The notes: generated by a model from the sequence alone, not told the origin. 64,000 bases of DNA from Caldanaerobius polysaccharolyticus DSM 13641 (GCF_000427425.1 NZ_KE386494.1:928524-992523), one strand, 5' to 3'. Positions 16,641 to 24,931 are shown, counted from the stretch's first letter. Made by a program: numbers and translations.

Positions 16641-16738
16641 GATACACCCCCAAAATATGCATAACAAAAAGACCTTTTTTAAGGCCTGAAAAAATAAGCT
16701 CAATTCGGGTGTATCAATTAGGCATAGCAGTCCTCCTT
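16641..16738 (-). promoter_or_regulatory. Possible attenuator leader with 3-codon ORF before the dead MFS gene
   Basis: On the minus strand an ideal site AAGGAGG (16738-16732) stands 6 bases before ATG CCT AAT TGA (16725-16714). A terminator-like stem AGGCCTT/AAGGTCT with a T-run follows (about 16686-16664). GATACACCC (16641-16649) can pair with GGGTGTATC (16707-16715), hiding the ribosome site of the MFS start. This looks like a drug-inducible leader, though the ORF may simply be debris. Confidence 0.4.
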
Positions 16739-17135
16739 AAAATATTGTATAAAAAATTATCAATCCTATTACTACTACCCATATGAGTACGATGACTATT
16801 CCAGATACCCAGCTCTTCGGTTTTCCATTTATGAACGCGTCTTCCGCTTGTAGTCTACATTCTTGCATTACATTTGAAGGTATCATTTTTATTGCCAATG
16901 TGATACCTAATGGAATCAACACCAAATCATCCAAATAGCCTAAAATGGGTACAAAGTCTGGAATCAAATCTACAGGGCTTAAGGCATAGCTCACTACAAA
17001 AATAGCAAAAAGTTTTGCATACCATGGCACATCAGGTCTTTTATAAGCTAAATACAAAGCTTTTATATCTTTTCTCAAACTTCTGGCTTTTGCCTTAAAC
17101 TGATTAAAGGAATCTCTCAACCACATACCCGCCAT
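16737..17135 (-). CDS. DUF1232 (YkvA-type) membrane protein
   Basis: 132-residue protein. The DUF1232 core is clear from about residue 36: PDVPWYAKLFAIFVVSYALS, then PVDLIPDFVPILGYLDDLVL, with the conserved SPxDLIPDF. A basic N-terminal helix precedes it, and a C-terminal membrane helix (GIVIVLIWVVVIGLIIFYTI) follows. The family is of unknown function, and members are often near envelope genes. The start at 17135 lacks a strong ribosome site; ATG at 17126 is an alternative. Its stop codon overlaps the AAGGAGG of the small leader downstream. Confidence 0.82.
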   Translation of the reverse strand: MAGMWLRDSFNQFKAKARSLRKDIKALYLAYKRPDVPWYAKLFAIFVVSYALSPVDLIPDFVPILGYLDDLVLIPLGITLAIKMIPSNVMQECRLQAEDAFINGKPKSWVSGIVIVLIWVVVIGLIIFYTIF

Positions 17136-17213
17136 ACCCCGCGGCCATTAATTTCACCTTGCTATTATTATATCATATCATATCACAAACATCTTACTCA
17201 AAATTTTTACGCT

Positions 17214-17234
17214 ACTTATAATACGGCTCAGCGT
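17214..17234 (-). repeat. Distal copy of the rlmH 3'-end sequence (att-like)
   Basis: Matches 18749-18769 in 20 of 21 positions in the same orientation. Read on the minus strand it would encode AEPYYK-stop-like codons, resembling the RlmH tail AEPYHK. Similarity stops abruptly on both sides. It lies in the 354-base gene-free stretch 17136-17489, which otherwise holds only the promoter of the toxin gene. Confidence 0.7.
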
Positions 17235-17410
17235 ATCACTCAATACCTCAAACTCAATTACGAGTATACATTCTCAATTTAATTACACTTTTCCTATAAG
17301 AATTTCATAAGATTCTTACTAGAAGTTCATAATTAAACAAATACCTGCACCGTTTCCCTGCCGAACTGCATATGGAATTATAGCAATCATTATAAAAAAT
17401 ATAAATAGTA

Positions 17411-17439
17411 TTGAGAGATAGGATAATGGCACTTATAAT
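17411..17439 (+). promoter_or_regulatory. Promoter of the PemK/MazF-type gene
   Basis: TTGAGA (17411-17416), 17-bp spacer, TATAAT (17434-17439), with GGGAGGGGGTG just before the ATG at 17490. Confidence 0.7.
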
Positions 17440-17489
17440 TTTATATAATGAGAATATCTTAAAATCATTCAGGGAGGGGGTGACATATT

Positions 17490-18069
17490 ATGGATAATAA
17501 GGAGCAACCCGAAATAACACTGCTTTTATCCGATATAGCAAAGCTATTAGAAAAAATAAAATCACAAATAACGAAACCTAATAAAATTGAGAAAATATGG
17601 CTTGAACATTTGGTTTTGGGTAAAAAGATACTGGAATGGTCGCTGAAAAAGTACCGCATATTTTTTAAGGGAACTCCAGATGTAGTCAAGAAAGGGTACA
17701 TATTCTTTTGTGAGCTTGGTTTTAATATTGGAAGCGAACAAAACCACAAACGCCCAGTAATAGTTTTACAAAACGATAAAGGTAACAGCAGTTCGCCAAC
17801 CACTATTGTGGCTCCAATCACTACACACCGAGGGATGACAGTTTTAATATTTGGATGATCAAGGCAATGAATGCTATAAGAAATTGGACTATTATGAGAT
17901 ACCAGTTGAAATCATGCCTGGCTACAAAAAAGAAATCACTGGATACATAAATCTTGCTCAAATAAGGACCATAAGTAAGAAAAGACACGAAAAGTCACAT
18001 GTTGCAATTATAAATGAAAGAACATTTAACAAAATAAAGCCTGCTCTGTTGCAATTGCTTGATATGTAA
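17490..18069 (+). pseudogene. PemK/MazF-family mRNA interferase, frameshifted
   Basis: The first frame (17490-17858) carries an unusual 65-residue helical N-terminal extension and then the PemK/MazF core: KKGYIFFCELGFNIGSEQ, HKRPVIVLQND and SSPTTIVAPITTHRG. The second frame (17851-18069) continues with DDQGNECYKKLDYYEIPVEI, GYINLAQIRTISKKRH and a tail INERTFNKIKPALLQLL. Removing one T at 17850-17852 would join the two frames. Members are ribosome-independent RNases neutralised by a small antitoxin; no antitoxin gene is visible next to it. Loss of the toxin by frameshift without an antitoxin would be harmless. Confidence 0.8.
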
Positions 18070-18144
18070 ACGATCAATAAGTTTCTTCAGCTGGCTTGAC
18101 ATATTGGCAAAAAGGTTTTAAAATATAATTGTTACAACAGATAT

Positions 18145-18322
18145 CGTTCTAAATGCTATTTAGAACGTTTTCAACTTTTACAGCCAGTATGCTATACTGG
18201 CTAAAATCATCTGTATGGTGTAAATCTATAAACTTTCGCATAATATATAGTACAACTATTATCGCATTGGACGCTGTCCAGTGCATTCTCAATCTTTTGT
18301 GGGATACCATTAGGGTATCCCA
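18145..18322 (+). repeat. Row of four near-perfect hairpins, three with a GCT loop
   Basis: Hairpin 1: CGTTCTAAAT / ATTTAGAACG (18145-18167), loop GCT. Hairpin 2: AGCCAGTAT / ATACTGGCT (18182-18202), loop GCT. Hairpin 3: GCATTGGAC / GTCCAGTGC (18264-18284), loop GCT, one T-G pair that is a wobble only in plus-strand RNA. Hairpin 4: TGGGATACC / GGTATCCCA (18300-18322), loop ATTAG. Stems differ in sequence while the loop is kept. This lies in the 677-base gap 18070-18746, the rest of which is the broken gene downstream. Confidence 0.7.
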
Positions 18323-18325
18323 TAG

Positions 18326-18740
18326 TCATGTAGGCTTCGTCGGTATCCACCGCCAGACAAACCGTTGGTTATTCAAACCAATCTCTTCAAAAAAGAATGC
18401 TAACTGTTCGTTTTGCGTCATTTTATAAGCGTCTGATATTTTACGAATCATCCTATCTCCGTATTTTTGCCCTTGTAATTTGGGGACAATGATTCTCATA
18501 CCATCTTCGATTAGTTCATCAAACTACTTATGTTTCTGTGCAGTTAATGTTAAAATAGTGCTCAAGTTTTTGTACAAATTGCTGCCTTTCCTCTGATTTT
18601 GCTCCACCACTTCTCTCTCCAATGTAAGCTAAAGTTAAATGTCGACTGTGCATTCTGTTTTTCCCACCGTAGGACCAAAACCATTTCGTACTAGCTTGCT
18701 AATGTAGTAACTGTCTAGTACAATCTCGTGTCTATTCTTG
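18326..18740 (-). pseudogene. Decayed unknown gene
   Basis: Three linked reading segments on the minus strand, in different frames: HEIVLDSYYISKLVRNGFGP near 18720-18660, then MHSRHLTLAYIGERSGGAKS and ERQQFVQKLEHYF, then FDELIEDGMRIIVPKLQGQK down to FVWRWIPTKPT and a stop at 18326. A TAG before FDEL could be a mutated CAG. The composition is protein-like, but I do not recognise the family. At least one frameshift and one nonsense change mean it is not functional. Confidence 0.5.
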
Positions 18741-18746
18741 TTTCCC

Positions 18747-19226
18747 TCACTTATGATACGGCTCAGCGTGTATTATCTTGAAACACCTATACAGCTGTTC
18801 TAAAAGTATAAGCCTGAAAAGCTGATGGGGAAAGGTAAATTTTGAAAAGGACAGCCTCATATCGGCACTCTCTATAAGTTGATCCCACAAACCCAATGAA
18901 CCACCTATAATAATGGACAAATCGCTTTTACCAGAAATTATGATGTCATTTAATTTCCGCGCCAACTGCTCTGACGAAAGTTCTTCACCGTTTATGTCTG
19001 TAGCGATCACATAGCTTCCTTTTTTTATCCTGGCTCTTATCCTCTCGCCTTCTACCTGTCTGATCCTCTCCCTTTGGGCGTCAGAAGAATCGTCGGGTAC
19101 CTTCTCATCCGACACTTCAATTATGTTTAACTTACAATAACTAGACAGGCGTTTTTTATACTCCTTAATACCCTCCTGAATATACTTTTCTTTAATCCTA
19201 CCTACCGCAATAACATCTATATTCAT
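18747..19226 (-). CDS. rlmH: 23S rRNA (pseudouridine-1915-N3)-methyltransferase
   Basis: 159-residue SPOUT-class methyltransferase acting on the 70S ribosome at helix 69. The full family length is present: MNIDVIAVGRIKEKYIQEGI at the start, SAM-binding IIIGGSLGLWD near residue 105, SKFTFPHQLFRLILLEQLYR, and the invariant tail HAEPYHK. The last codons form the sequence known as the SCC attachment site in staphylococci, and a near copy lies at 17214-17234. The start ATG at 19226 has no nearby ribosome site; GGAGGG is about 28 bases upstream, separated by a hairpin. It is the last gene of the wal operon. Confidence 0.97.
   Translation of the reverse strand: MNIDVIAVGRIKEKYIQEGIKEYKKRLSSYCKLNIIEVSDEKVPDDSSDAQRERIRQVEGERIRARIKKGSYVIATDINGEELSSEQLARKLNDIIISGKSDLSIIIGGSLGLWDQLIESADMRLSFSKFTFPHQLFRLILLEQLYRCFKIIHAEPYHK
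18749..18769 (-). repeat. rlmH 3'-end att-like sequence (proximal copy)
   Basis: Last codons of rlmH. 20 of 21 bases equal those at 17214-17234, and the flanking bases do not match. The distance between copies is 1535 bp. Confidence 0.7.
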
Positions 19227-19234
19227 ATAAAAAT

Positions 19235-19250
19235 GCCCGGATCACCGGGC
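19235..19250 (-). promoter_or_regulatory. GC-rich hairpin between the ribosome site and start of rlmH
   Basis: GCCCGG/CCGGGC with a 4-nt loop, followed by ATTTTTAT and the ATG of rlmH on the minus strand. GGAGGG lies just before it. It could be a weak terminator after htrA, or fold to bring the ribosome site near the start codon. Confidence 0.6.
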
Positions 19251-19269
19251 TCCCTCCTTTACTTTAAAC

Positions 19270-20388
19270 TCATTGTAACTTGACCTCGACTGTTTTTTTA
19301 TCCGTTTTAACAGTTACCACATCTCCTGGATTTTTGGCAAAAAGTATCTCCTTGAGCTTAAGCATGGTATTCACAGGTTTTCCATCAATGCTCAGTATCA
19401 CATCGCCTGGCCTCAACCCCGCTTTATATGAAGGGCCGCTTTTATCAATATCGGCGATGTATACGCCTTTTGTAAGCTTTACGTTTTCGTCAAAATAGCC
19501 CGCAATCTCCCTGTCATAGGCCACTATACCCATGTACGCCGGCTTAAAACTCCCCGTTTTGAGTATCTTTTGCGCCACCGGTTTAACGATGTTTATGGGT
19601 ATGGCAAAGCCCAACCCTTCCGCCGAACTGACCTTGGCGGAATTTATGCCCACTACTCTGCCCTGGGCATCAAGAAGCGGACCACCGCTGTTTCCGGGGT
19701 TTATAGAGGCATCAGTTTGAAGCAAATTTTCCAGTATAGAATTTCTGCTGTCTTCCTTCACCATTATGCTCCTGTTAACAGCGCTTATAATCCCCGATGT
19801 GACCGACCTCTCAAACCTGAGCCCTAAAGGATTGCCGATAGCTATAGCCTGCTGCCCTACTACTACTTTGTCAGAATCCCCCAGTTCCACTGTAGGCAAA
19901 TCAGTGGCGTTTATCTTTATTATGGAGAGATCCAAAGATGGATCAGCCCACAATACCCTGGCAGGTAGGGTCCTACCGTCAGCTAAATAGACAGTCACCT
20001 TTCGAGAGGTTTTACTGGCCACGTGGTTATTTGTAACAATGTAACCATTAGGATCTATTATAAAGCCGGAACCGGTGCCTTCAACCTGTCTCGTTCTAAA
20101 AAAGAAGTCGGTGGTTACATCTACGGTGACTATTCCAACTACAGCAGGCATGACCTTCTCTGCAACGGCTGTAGTAACAGTAGCCTTTACGGTTTCAGGG
20201 ATAATCACCTTGGTATAAGACTTTGCCGGCGCCTGCATGTCTGGAGGATATGGGAGAACCTTGCCATACAGGTATTGAGGGGCTATGTACGATGTAACTA
20301 CACCGCCTATAAAAGCACCTATTATAGCAGCTATAAATACCAACCACCATACGCCGCTTTTATTCTTATAATAGTAACCGTTCAACAA
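19270..20388 (-). CDS. htrA: HtrA/DegP-like serine protease with PDZ domain
   Basis: 372-residue membrane-anchored protease. An N-terminal membrane helix (GVWWLVFIAAIIGAFIGGVV) is followed by the trypsin-like domain: His in IVTNNHVAS, Asp in WADPSLDLSIIK and Ser in INPGNSGGPLLD. The PDZ domain begins near residue 285 and includes KAGLRPGDVILSIDGKPV. It degrades misfolded exported proteins at the cell surface. The start is TTG at 20388 or 20385 behind GGGGTG. Its position after walJ in the wal operon is the usual one in Firmicutes. Confidence 0.95.
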   Translation of the reverse strand: MLNGYYYKNKSGVWWLVFIAAIIGAFIGGVVTSYIAPQYLYGKVLPYPPDMQAPAKSYTKVIIPETVKATVTTAVAEKVMPAVVGIVTVDVTTDFFFRTRQVEGTGSGFIIDPNGYIVTNNHVASKTSRKVTVYLADGRTLPARVLWADPSLDLSIIKINATDLPTVELGDSDKVVVGQQAIAIGNPLGLRFERSVTSGIISAVNRSIMVKEDSRNSILENLLQTDASINPGNSGGPLLDAQGRVVGINSAKVSSAEGLGFAIPINIVKPVAQKILKTGSFKPAYMGIVAYDREIAGYFDENVKLTKGVYIADIDKSGPSYKAGLRPGDVILSIDGKPVNTMLKLKEILFAKNPGDVVTVKTDKKTVEVKLQ

Positions 20389-20397
20389 ATCACCCCT

Positions 20398-21177
20398 TTA
20401 CAGGTTTACCACCTCGCCTCTTATATGTCTAGAAGCGATTCTTATATCTAATTTTACGCCGTTTTCCGTAAGTTTATTCATAACGGTGGCCAACGCCAGT
20501 TCAGGGGTGTTGTTATTTTCACTGAGATGCCCTAAAAACACCATTCCACATGCTTTTAATCGAGATATCTTTACGAGAAATTCCCCTGCGGCGTCATTGG
20601 AGAGATGTCCATGATCGCTTAAAATCCTTCTCTTTAGGAAGTAAGGATAACTCCCTTCTTTTAGCATCTTCACATCGTGGTTGGATTCCAGCACCATCAA
20701 GTCAGAATCGAGAACGCAACGGGCCAATCCCCTGCTCACATACCCCAGATCGGTCACCACAGAGACTTTACAGCCCTTATGGGCTACGCTGTACATGACA
20801 GGATCTGCCGCATCGTGAGCCTTTCTGCACGCGGTGATATTTAAATCGCCAACGGCAAATGAGCTATTAGACTCAAAGACGCGTATATTGTCCTCCCGAA
20901 CTTTCCCTATATATGGTGCCATAGCATTCCACGTGAGGCGATTAGCATAAATAGGTATATTAAATCTCCTGGAAAGTACCCCGGCACCTGATATGTGGTC
21001 ACTGTGTTCATGGGTTATGAGAATTGCATCAATGTCCCCAGCCCAGACCCCTATTTCCTCAAGAGCCCTTTCAATAGTCCTGCCGTTTATGCCGGCATCT
21101 ATAAGTATCTGGGTGCTGTCTGAGCTCACATAGTAGCAATTGCCATTGCTGCCGCTTCTAATAGAACAAAACCGCAA
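20398..21177 (-). CDS. walJ: MBL-fold metallohydrolase WalJ (YycJ)
   Basis: 259-residue metallo-beta-lactamase-fold protein. The metal motif THEHSDHISG is near residue 55, SGSNGNCYYV is the start motif, an Asp in VVTDLGYVS and His in VFLGHLSENN supply further ligands, and ILSDHGHLSND is near residue 186. Homologues are 5'-3' DNA exonucleases linked to envelope stress and mismatch repair. The start is TTG at 21177 with GAGGGG just before it. It lies between murA and htrA. Confidence 0.94.
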   Translation of the reverse strand: MRFCSIRSGSNGNCYYVSSDSTQILIDAGINGRTIERALEEIGVWAGDIDAILITHEHSDHISGAGVLSRRFNIPIYANRLTWNAMAPYIGKVREDNIRVFESNSSFAVGDLNITACRKAHDAADPVMYSVAHKGCKVSVVTDLGYVSRGLARCVLDSDLMVLESNHDVKMLKEGSYPYFLKRRILSDHGHLSNDAAGEFLVKISRLKACGMVFLGHLSENNNTPELALATVMNKLTENGVKLDIRIASRHIRGEVVNL

Positions 21178-21183
21178 GGCCCC

Positions 21184-22437
21184 TCATTCCTTAACTCTTA
21201 CTATATCGCCGCCAAGCTGGATAAACTTTTTCTCAATACTCTCATAACCCCTATCTATATGCTTTAAATTGTGCACTTCGCTGACCCCTTTTGCCGTCAA
21301 AGCAGCGACTACCATCGCTGCTCCAGCTCTTAAATCCGTAGCCGAAACCTCTGCCCCTGAAAGGCTCTCAACTCCTTCTATTATGGCGCTTCTACCTTCT
21401 ACTTTGGCATTGAGCCCCATGCGCTTCAATTCGTCAATGTACTTAAATCTGCTTTCCCATACATTTTCAGTTATTATACTGGTGCCCCGGGACACTCCCA
21501 GTAGCACCGCCATGGGCTGTTGTAAGTCCGTAGGAAAGCCGGGATAAGGCAGCGTCTTTATATCAGTAGCTTTCGTCCGCTCTTTGCATACAACCCTTAT
21601 GCTGTTTTCTCCTTCTTCTACGGTTACGCCCATCTCCCTGAGCTTTGCAGTCAGCGGCTCCATATGGGTAGGAATAACGTCGTCTACCAAAACATCACCA
21701 CGGGTAGATGCTGCTGCAATCATAAATGTCCCTGCCTCTATCTGATCAGGTATTATAGAGTATTCACAGGGCTTTAATTCACTGACCCCTTTAATCTTTA
21801 TCACATCAGTGCCAGCACCCCTTATAGAAGCGCCCATAGCGTTTAAAAAATTAGCTACATCCACCACATGGGGCTCCTTTGCCGCATTCTCTATAACCGT
21901 CATCCCTTCAGCCATGCATGCAGCCAGCATTATATTTATAGTAGCACCTACGCTCACCACATCAAGGTATATATTGGTGCCAACAAGCTTATCTGCTTTT
22001 GCATTGATAATGCCGTGTTCAATATACACCTCAGCTCCTAAACTTCTAAACCCCTTTATGTGCTGGTCTATAGGCCTCACGCCTATATTGCACCCTCCGG
22101 GCAATGGAACGTGAGCCTCTTTGTACCTCCCCAATAAGGCACCTACAAAATAGTAGGAAGCCCTCAATCTATTGGCCAAATTAGCAGGAATATAAGTGCT
22201 CTTTATACCGCTCGAATCTATATAAACCGTGTTACCCTTAAAATCCACACCGATTCCTATATTCTCTAACATGTCCATGATGTAAATAGTGTCGTTTATC
22301 CTGGGTATATTGGATACAACACACCGAGAGCCCGACAGAATAGCTGCCGGTATTATCGCAACAGCTGAATTTTTCGCGCCGCTGATTTTCACGCGGCCAT
22401 GAAGAGGTGTACCGCCATGCACTATAAATTTCTCCAT
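21184..22437 (-). CDS. murA: UDP-N-acetylglucosamine 1-carboxyvinyltransferase
   Basis: 417-residue enzyme of the first committed step of peptidoglycan synthesis, transferring enolpyruvate from PEP to UDP-GlcNAc. The start motif [20 protein letters not shown] includes the conserved Lys and Asn. The active-site Cys is at about residue 116 in [12 protein letters not shown], so fosfomycin sensitivity is expected. FPTDLQQPM and [13 protein letters not shown] are typical late motifs. It lies between yycI and walJ, inside the wal operon, tying cell-wall synthesis to the WalRK stress regulator. Confidence 0.97.
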   Translation of the reverse strand: MEKFIVHGGTPLHGRVKISGAKNSAVAIIPAAILSGSRCVVSNIPRINDTIYIMDMLENIGIGVDFKGNTVYIDSSGIKSTYIPANLANRLRASYYFVGALLGRYKEAHVPLPGGCNIGVRPIDQHIKGFRSLGAEVYIEHGIINAKADKLVGTNIYLDVVSVGATINIMLAACMAEGMTVIENAAKEPHVVDVANFLNAMGASIRGAGTDVIKIKGVSELKPCEYSIIPDQIEAGTFMIAAASTRGDVLVDDVIPTHMEPLTAKLREMGVTVEEGENSIRVVCKERTKATDIKTLPYPGFPTDLQQPMAVLLGVSRGTSIITENVWESRFKYIDELKRMGLNAKVEGRSAIIEGVESLSGAEVSATDLRAGAAMVVAALTAKGVSEVHNLKHIDRGYESIEKKFIQLGGDIVRVKE

Positions 22438-22519
22438 TTTATCTTCCCTTCAGCATTCTAGAATAACTCTAAAATAGGTACATGTTAACTTTAATACAAA
22501 ATCCATCAGTTTTCAAGAA

Positions 22520-23215
22520 CTATTTTGTCTCTACATTACCTGTATAGGCATTTACATAGTAAGTTCTGCCATCTACAACCAATTTCCAAGCGGGTATAGC
22601 CTCTCCTGATGTGGCATTATCCCACGTGAAATAATAACCGATTTCCAAATGGGTAACCTTAGTACCTTTTAATTTCCCCGTTTCCCCCAAAACCGAATAC
22701 ACAGCCTGAACCCCGTTGATAACCGACTTTTCTTTTCCTGCAGTACCGTTAATGGTCAAATAAGACCATCTTACAGTGATGTGATCAGGGTAAATATAGA
22801 CATAAATATAACTGGTATCCACGTAATAGCCCCTGTAAACCTCTCCAAACCGCACGACAAACGAATCAGAAGACGATTGATAAACAGATTTAAGTACGGT
22901 ATTCCTGTCACCTATGCCGTTTTTATCCAAAAGCTTTTGGGCAAGCTTTTTTGCGCTGTCAACGTCATATACCTTTGTACTCAACCTGTAGGTCTTTTCC
23001 CCTCTTCGGTTATGCACTTTTAGCATTTTCATAGGCCTTATATCCTTCGGAACTCTGGCGGCTACAGTGATTCCTTGGCCCTGAAGGTCTTTCACCGATT
23101 CAGAAGAAATGCCGTTTTCGTATCCTGAGTTATAATAGGCGTAAATAAAAAAAAGATATATATTCACCAGCGCAAAGGATATTATTAAAATCCACTTGGC
23201 CCTCTGCCAATCCAC
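22520..23215 (-). CDS. yycI: WalRK regulatory membrane protein YycI
   Basis: 231-residue protein with one N-terminal membrane helix (WILIISFALVNIYLFFIYAY) and an extracytoplasmic domain ending in an A-W-K-L-V-V-DGRTYYVNAYTG segment typical of YycI/YycH. With YycH it controls WalK kinase activity in the membrane. The GTG at 23215 is taken as start because GGGGGAG lies 5 bases upstream; a longer frame to 23233 overlaps yycH. An 82-base gap separates it from murA downstream. Confidence 0.88.
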   Translation of the reverse strand: MDWQRAKWILIISFALVNIYLFFIYAYYNSGYENGISSESVKDLQGQGITVAARVPKDIRPMKMLKVHNRRGEKTYRLSTKVYDVDSAKKLAQKLLDKNGIGDRNTVLKSVYQSSSDSFVVRFGEVYRGYYVDTSYIYVYIYPDHITVRWSYLTINGTAGKEKSVINGVQAVYSVLGETGKLKGTKVTHLEIGYYFTWDNATSGEAIPAWKLVVDGRTYYVNAYTGNVETK

Positions 23216-23217
23216 TT

Positions 23218-24519
23218 TTACTCCCCCATCCACCGGGCATCTTTGGCATCTACAAAATAGGTCCTATTGCCGCTTACGATCTTCCACACCAATCTGCACC
23301 TGCTATCGCTGAAGTTCCCGGTATCGTAATACGCCAACTCAATATCAGATATATAACCCGCATCGGGTATATGTTGATATAATACGTCAATAGCTTTAAT
23401 AGCGTTTATAATTCCCGTTTCCTGTCTGACAGCTTCAGCCACTTTAAGCCAGCGGCTGTATTCCTGGATATTATCATACGATATGCTTACGTTGATGTAA
23501 TCGCCCTCAGGCATCAGTATAGGAATTCCTTTATAGTCATAGCCAAAAGCTACTTGATAATCCACTCTCTGATCTTTTTTAGACTCTATTATAGATTTAA
23601 AATATATGCCTTGGTCAATCCCTCCGTGCTCCTTTATAAACTGTATGGCCATTTTAACGGCTGTCACCATATCCACATTGCGATACCCCATCGAAGAATC
23701 ATTGTATTCCAATTTGCCATAAGGGTATATCCTTAACCCTTTTTTGCCATCAGTATACGCCACCGTGCCAGATCTCTCCTGTACTTTTCTCACCACCGAT
23801 AAATCAGTAAAAAAACGCCTCTGTATATCCCTCTCATACCCTCCAAGCAGCTTAATGGACCAATATAAAAAGCCATCGGTATCCACCGGAATAAGCACAT
23901 CACTGCGTATCTTGCTGTTAAATCCCAATTCGTACGAGGTGGAATAATTGGCGGCACTGAATTTCTCCGCAGAATTTATTAATTGATTTACGTTGGTGGT
24001 TATATAACCCAAATCCACCTGATAATACGAATCAGAGGCGGAGTCTTTTATGTACATCATTGGATTTTCTCCACTGGTTATCACTATATCCTTTATGTAC
24101 TTAGGTGGCGTATCCAACTTAAAGCCAAACAGTTTGCTGAAAAGCTCGTAACGTATGTCTGACGCAAATATGTACATTATAGACCTCTGGCTTATCGCCT
24201 TAATCCATTCTGTTTTGTTTATTGACTTTATAGGGTTTTTATTTTTAAGGTCGCGGTATTCTCTCAATATATTGATGAACTCAGACCAGAATCTATCATA
24301 TCTGTCTCCTACCATAAGGCTGTGAAAAGGCCCACCGTAATTGGCATAGATCATTTCCGGCCTTACAATAGCCCTCACATCGCTATCGTTTATTTCAATG
24401 TTTTTTAAAGCACCCCCTGCCGTATAAGGTTCTTCAAACCAGATTTTATAGCTTAAAATAATGCTCGTAATCACGAGGACAACGAGCATCAGCGACTTAT
24501 AATCCAGTTTTAATACCAT
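23218..24519 (-). CDS. yycH: WalRK regulatory membrane protein YycH
   Basis: 433-residue protein with a single N-terminal membrane helix (LMLVVLVITSIILSYKIWF) and a large extracytoplasmic part. The end LVWKIVSGNRTYFVDAKDAR matches the YycH/YycI C-terminal domain. The sequence is more divergent than walRK, as usual. It lies 2 bp upstream of yycI, so the two are translated together. It is a regulator of WalK with no enzyme motif. Confidence 0.86.
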   Translation of the reverse strand: MVLKLDYKSLMLVVLVITSIILSYKIWFEEPYTAGGALKNIEINDSDVRAIVRPEMIYANYGGPFHSLMVGDRYDRFWSEFINILREYRDLKNKNPIKSINKTEWIKAISQRSIMYIFASDIRYELFSKLFGFKLDTPPKYIKDIVITSGENPMMYIKDSASDSYYQVDLGYITTNVNQLINSAEKFSAANYSTSYELGFNSKIRSDVLIPVDTDGFLYWSIKLLGGYERDIQRRFFTDLSVVRKVQERSGTVAYTDGKKGLRIYPYGKLEYNDSSMGYRNVDMVTAVKMAIQFIKEHGGIDQGIYFKSIIESKKDQRVDYQVAFGYDYKGIPILMPEGDYINVSISYDNIQEYSRWLKVAEAVRQETGIINAIKAIDVLYQHIPDAGYISDIELAYYDTGNFSDSRCRLVWKIVSGNRTYFVDAKDARWMGE

Positions 24520-24529
24520 TATAATTACC

Positions 24530-24931
24530 TCATTTTAGCAGAGCATTTATTATATCATCAAAACTGCTAAAATCATCTCCATACCCCAGGTCCTTTAAAA
24601 AATCCTTAAGCAACACTATCTTGCCTTTCACTATCTGAAAAGCTTCTCCTTTGCGGGCAACTATGACCAGGTAGTTATTCCCTTCCCTTAAAAGTATCTC
24701 TTTGGCGAACAAACCCGATGGGCCTACATACAGGCTTACAGGCCTTCCTTTGTTTATACTTATAGCTATAAACGTACCTGGAATTCCCGTACCTGATATT
24801 ATATACTTATCGTCGAAGGTCTTGACGTTATCGATGTCTGATTTCACATCAATGAGATTAGCTGCATATCCTACTGTAGTATTGAGTACCATTAATAACA
24901 CAAGGAGGAAAAAAACTACAGTTTTTTTCAT
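24530..24931 (-). CDS. Small secreted Ig-like protein in the wal operon
   Basis: 133-residue protein. The signal peptide KKTVVFFLLVLLMVLNTTVG ends at about AYA. One domain follows with the pattern ISGTGIPGTFIAISINKGRP, then YVGPSGLFAKEILLREGNNY, typical of bacterial Ig-like / glucodextranase-B-type beta-sandwiches. A short helical tail follows. It is not a standard member of wal operons, where yycH usually follows walK directly. A surface role linked to WalK sensing is possible but inferred only from position. Confidence 0.75.
   Translation of the reverse strand: MKKTVVFFLLVLLMVLNTTVGYAANLIDVKSDIDNVKTFDDKYIISGTGIPGTFIAISINKGRPVSLYVGPSGLFAKEILLREGNNYLVIVARKGEAFQIVKGKIVLLKDFLKDLGYGDDFSSFDDIINALLK

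Larger units (their letters stand above)
17214..18769. mobile_element. Putative decayed cassette integrated at rlmH (SCC-like)
   Basis: About 1.5 kb bounded by the 21-bp near-repeats of the rlmH 3' end. It carries a frameshifted PemK/MazF-type toxin gene (plus), four hairpins and a broken gene (minus). No recombinase was found, so it is either a relic, a cargo fragment left by imprecise excision, or an element moved in trans. Confidence 0.5.

Noticed and set aside
18145-18322. CRISPR-like repeat array
   Set aside because: The stems differ in sequence and spacing is irregular; there are no identical repeats or spacers.
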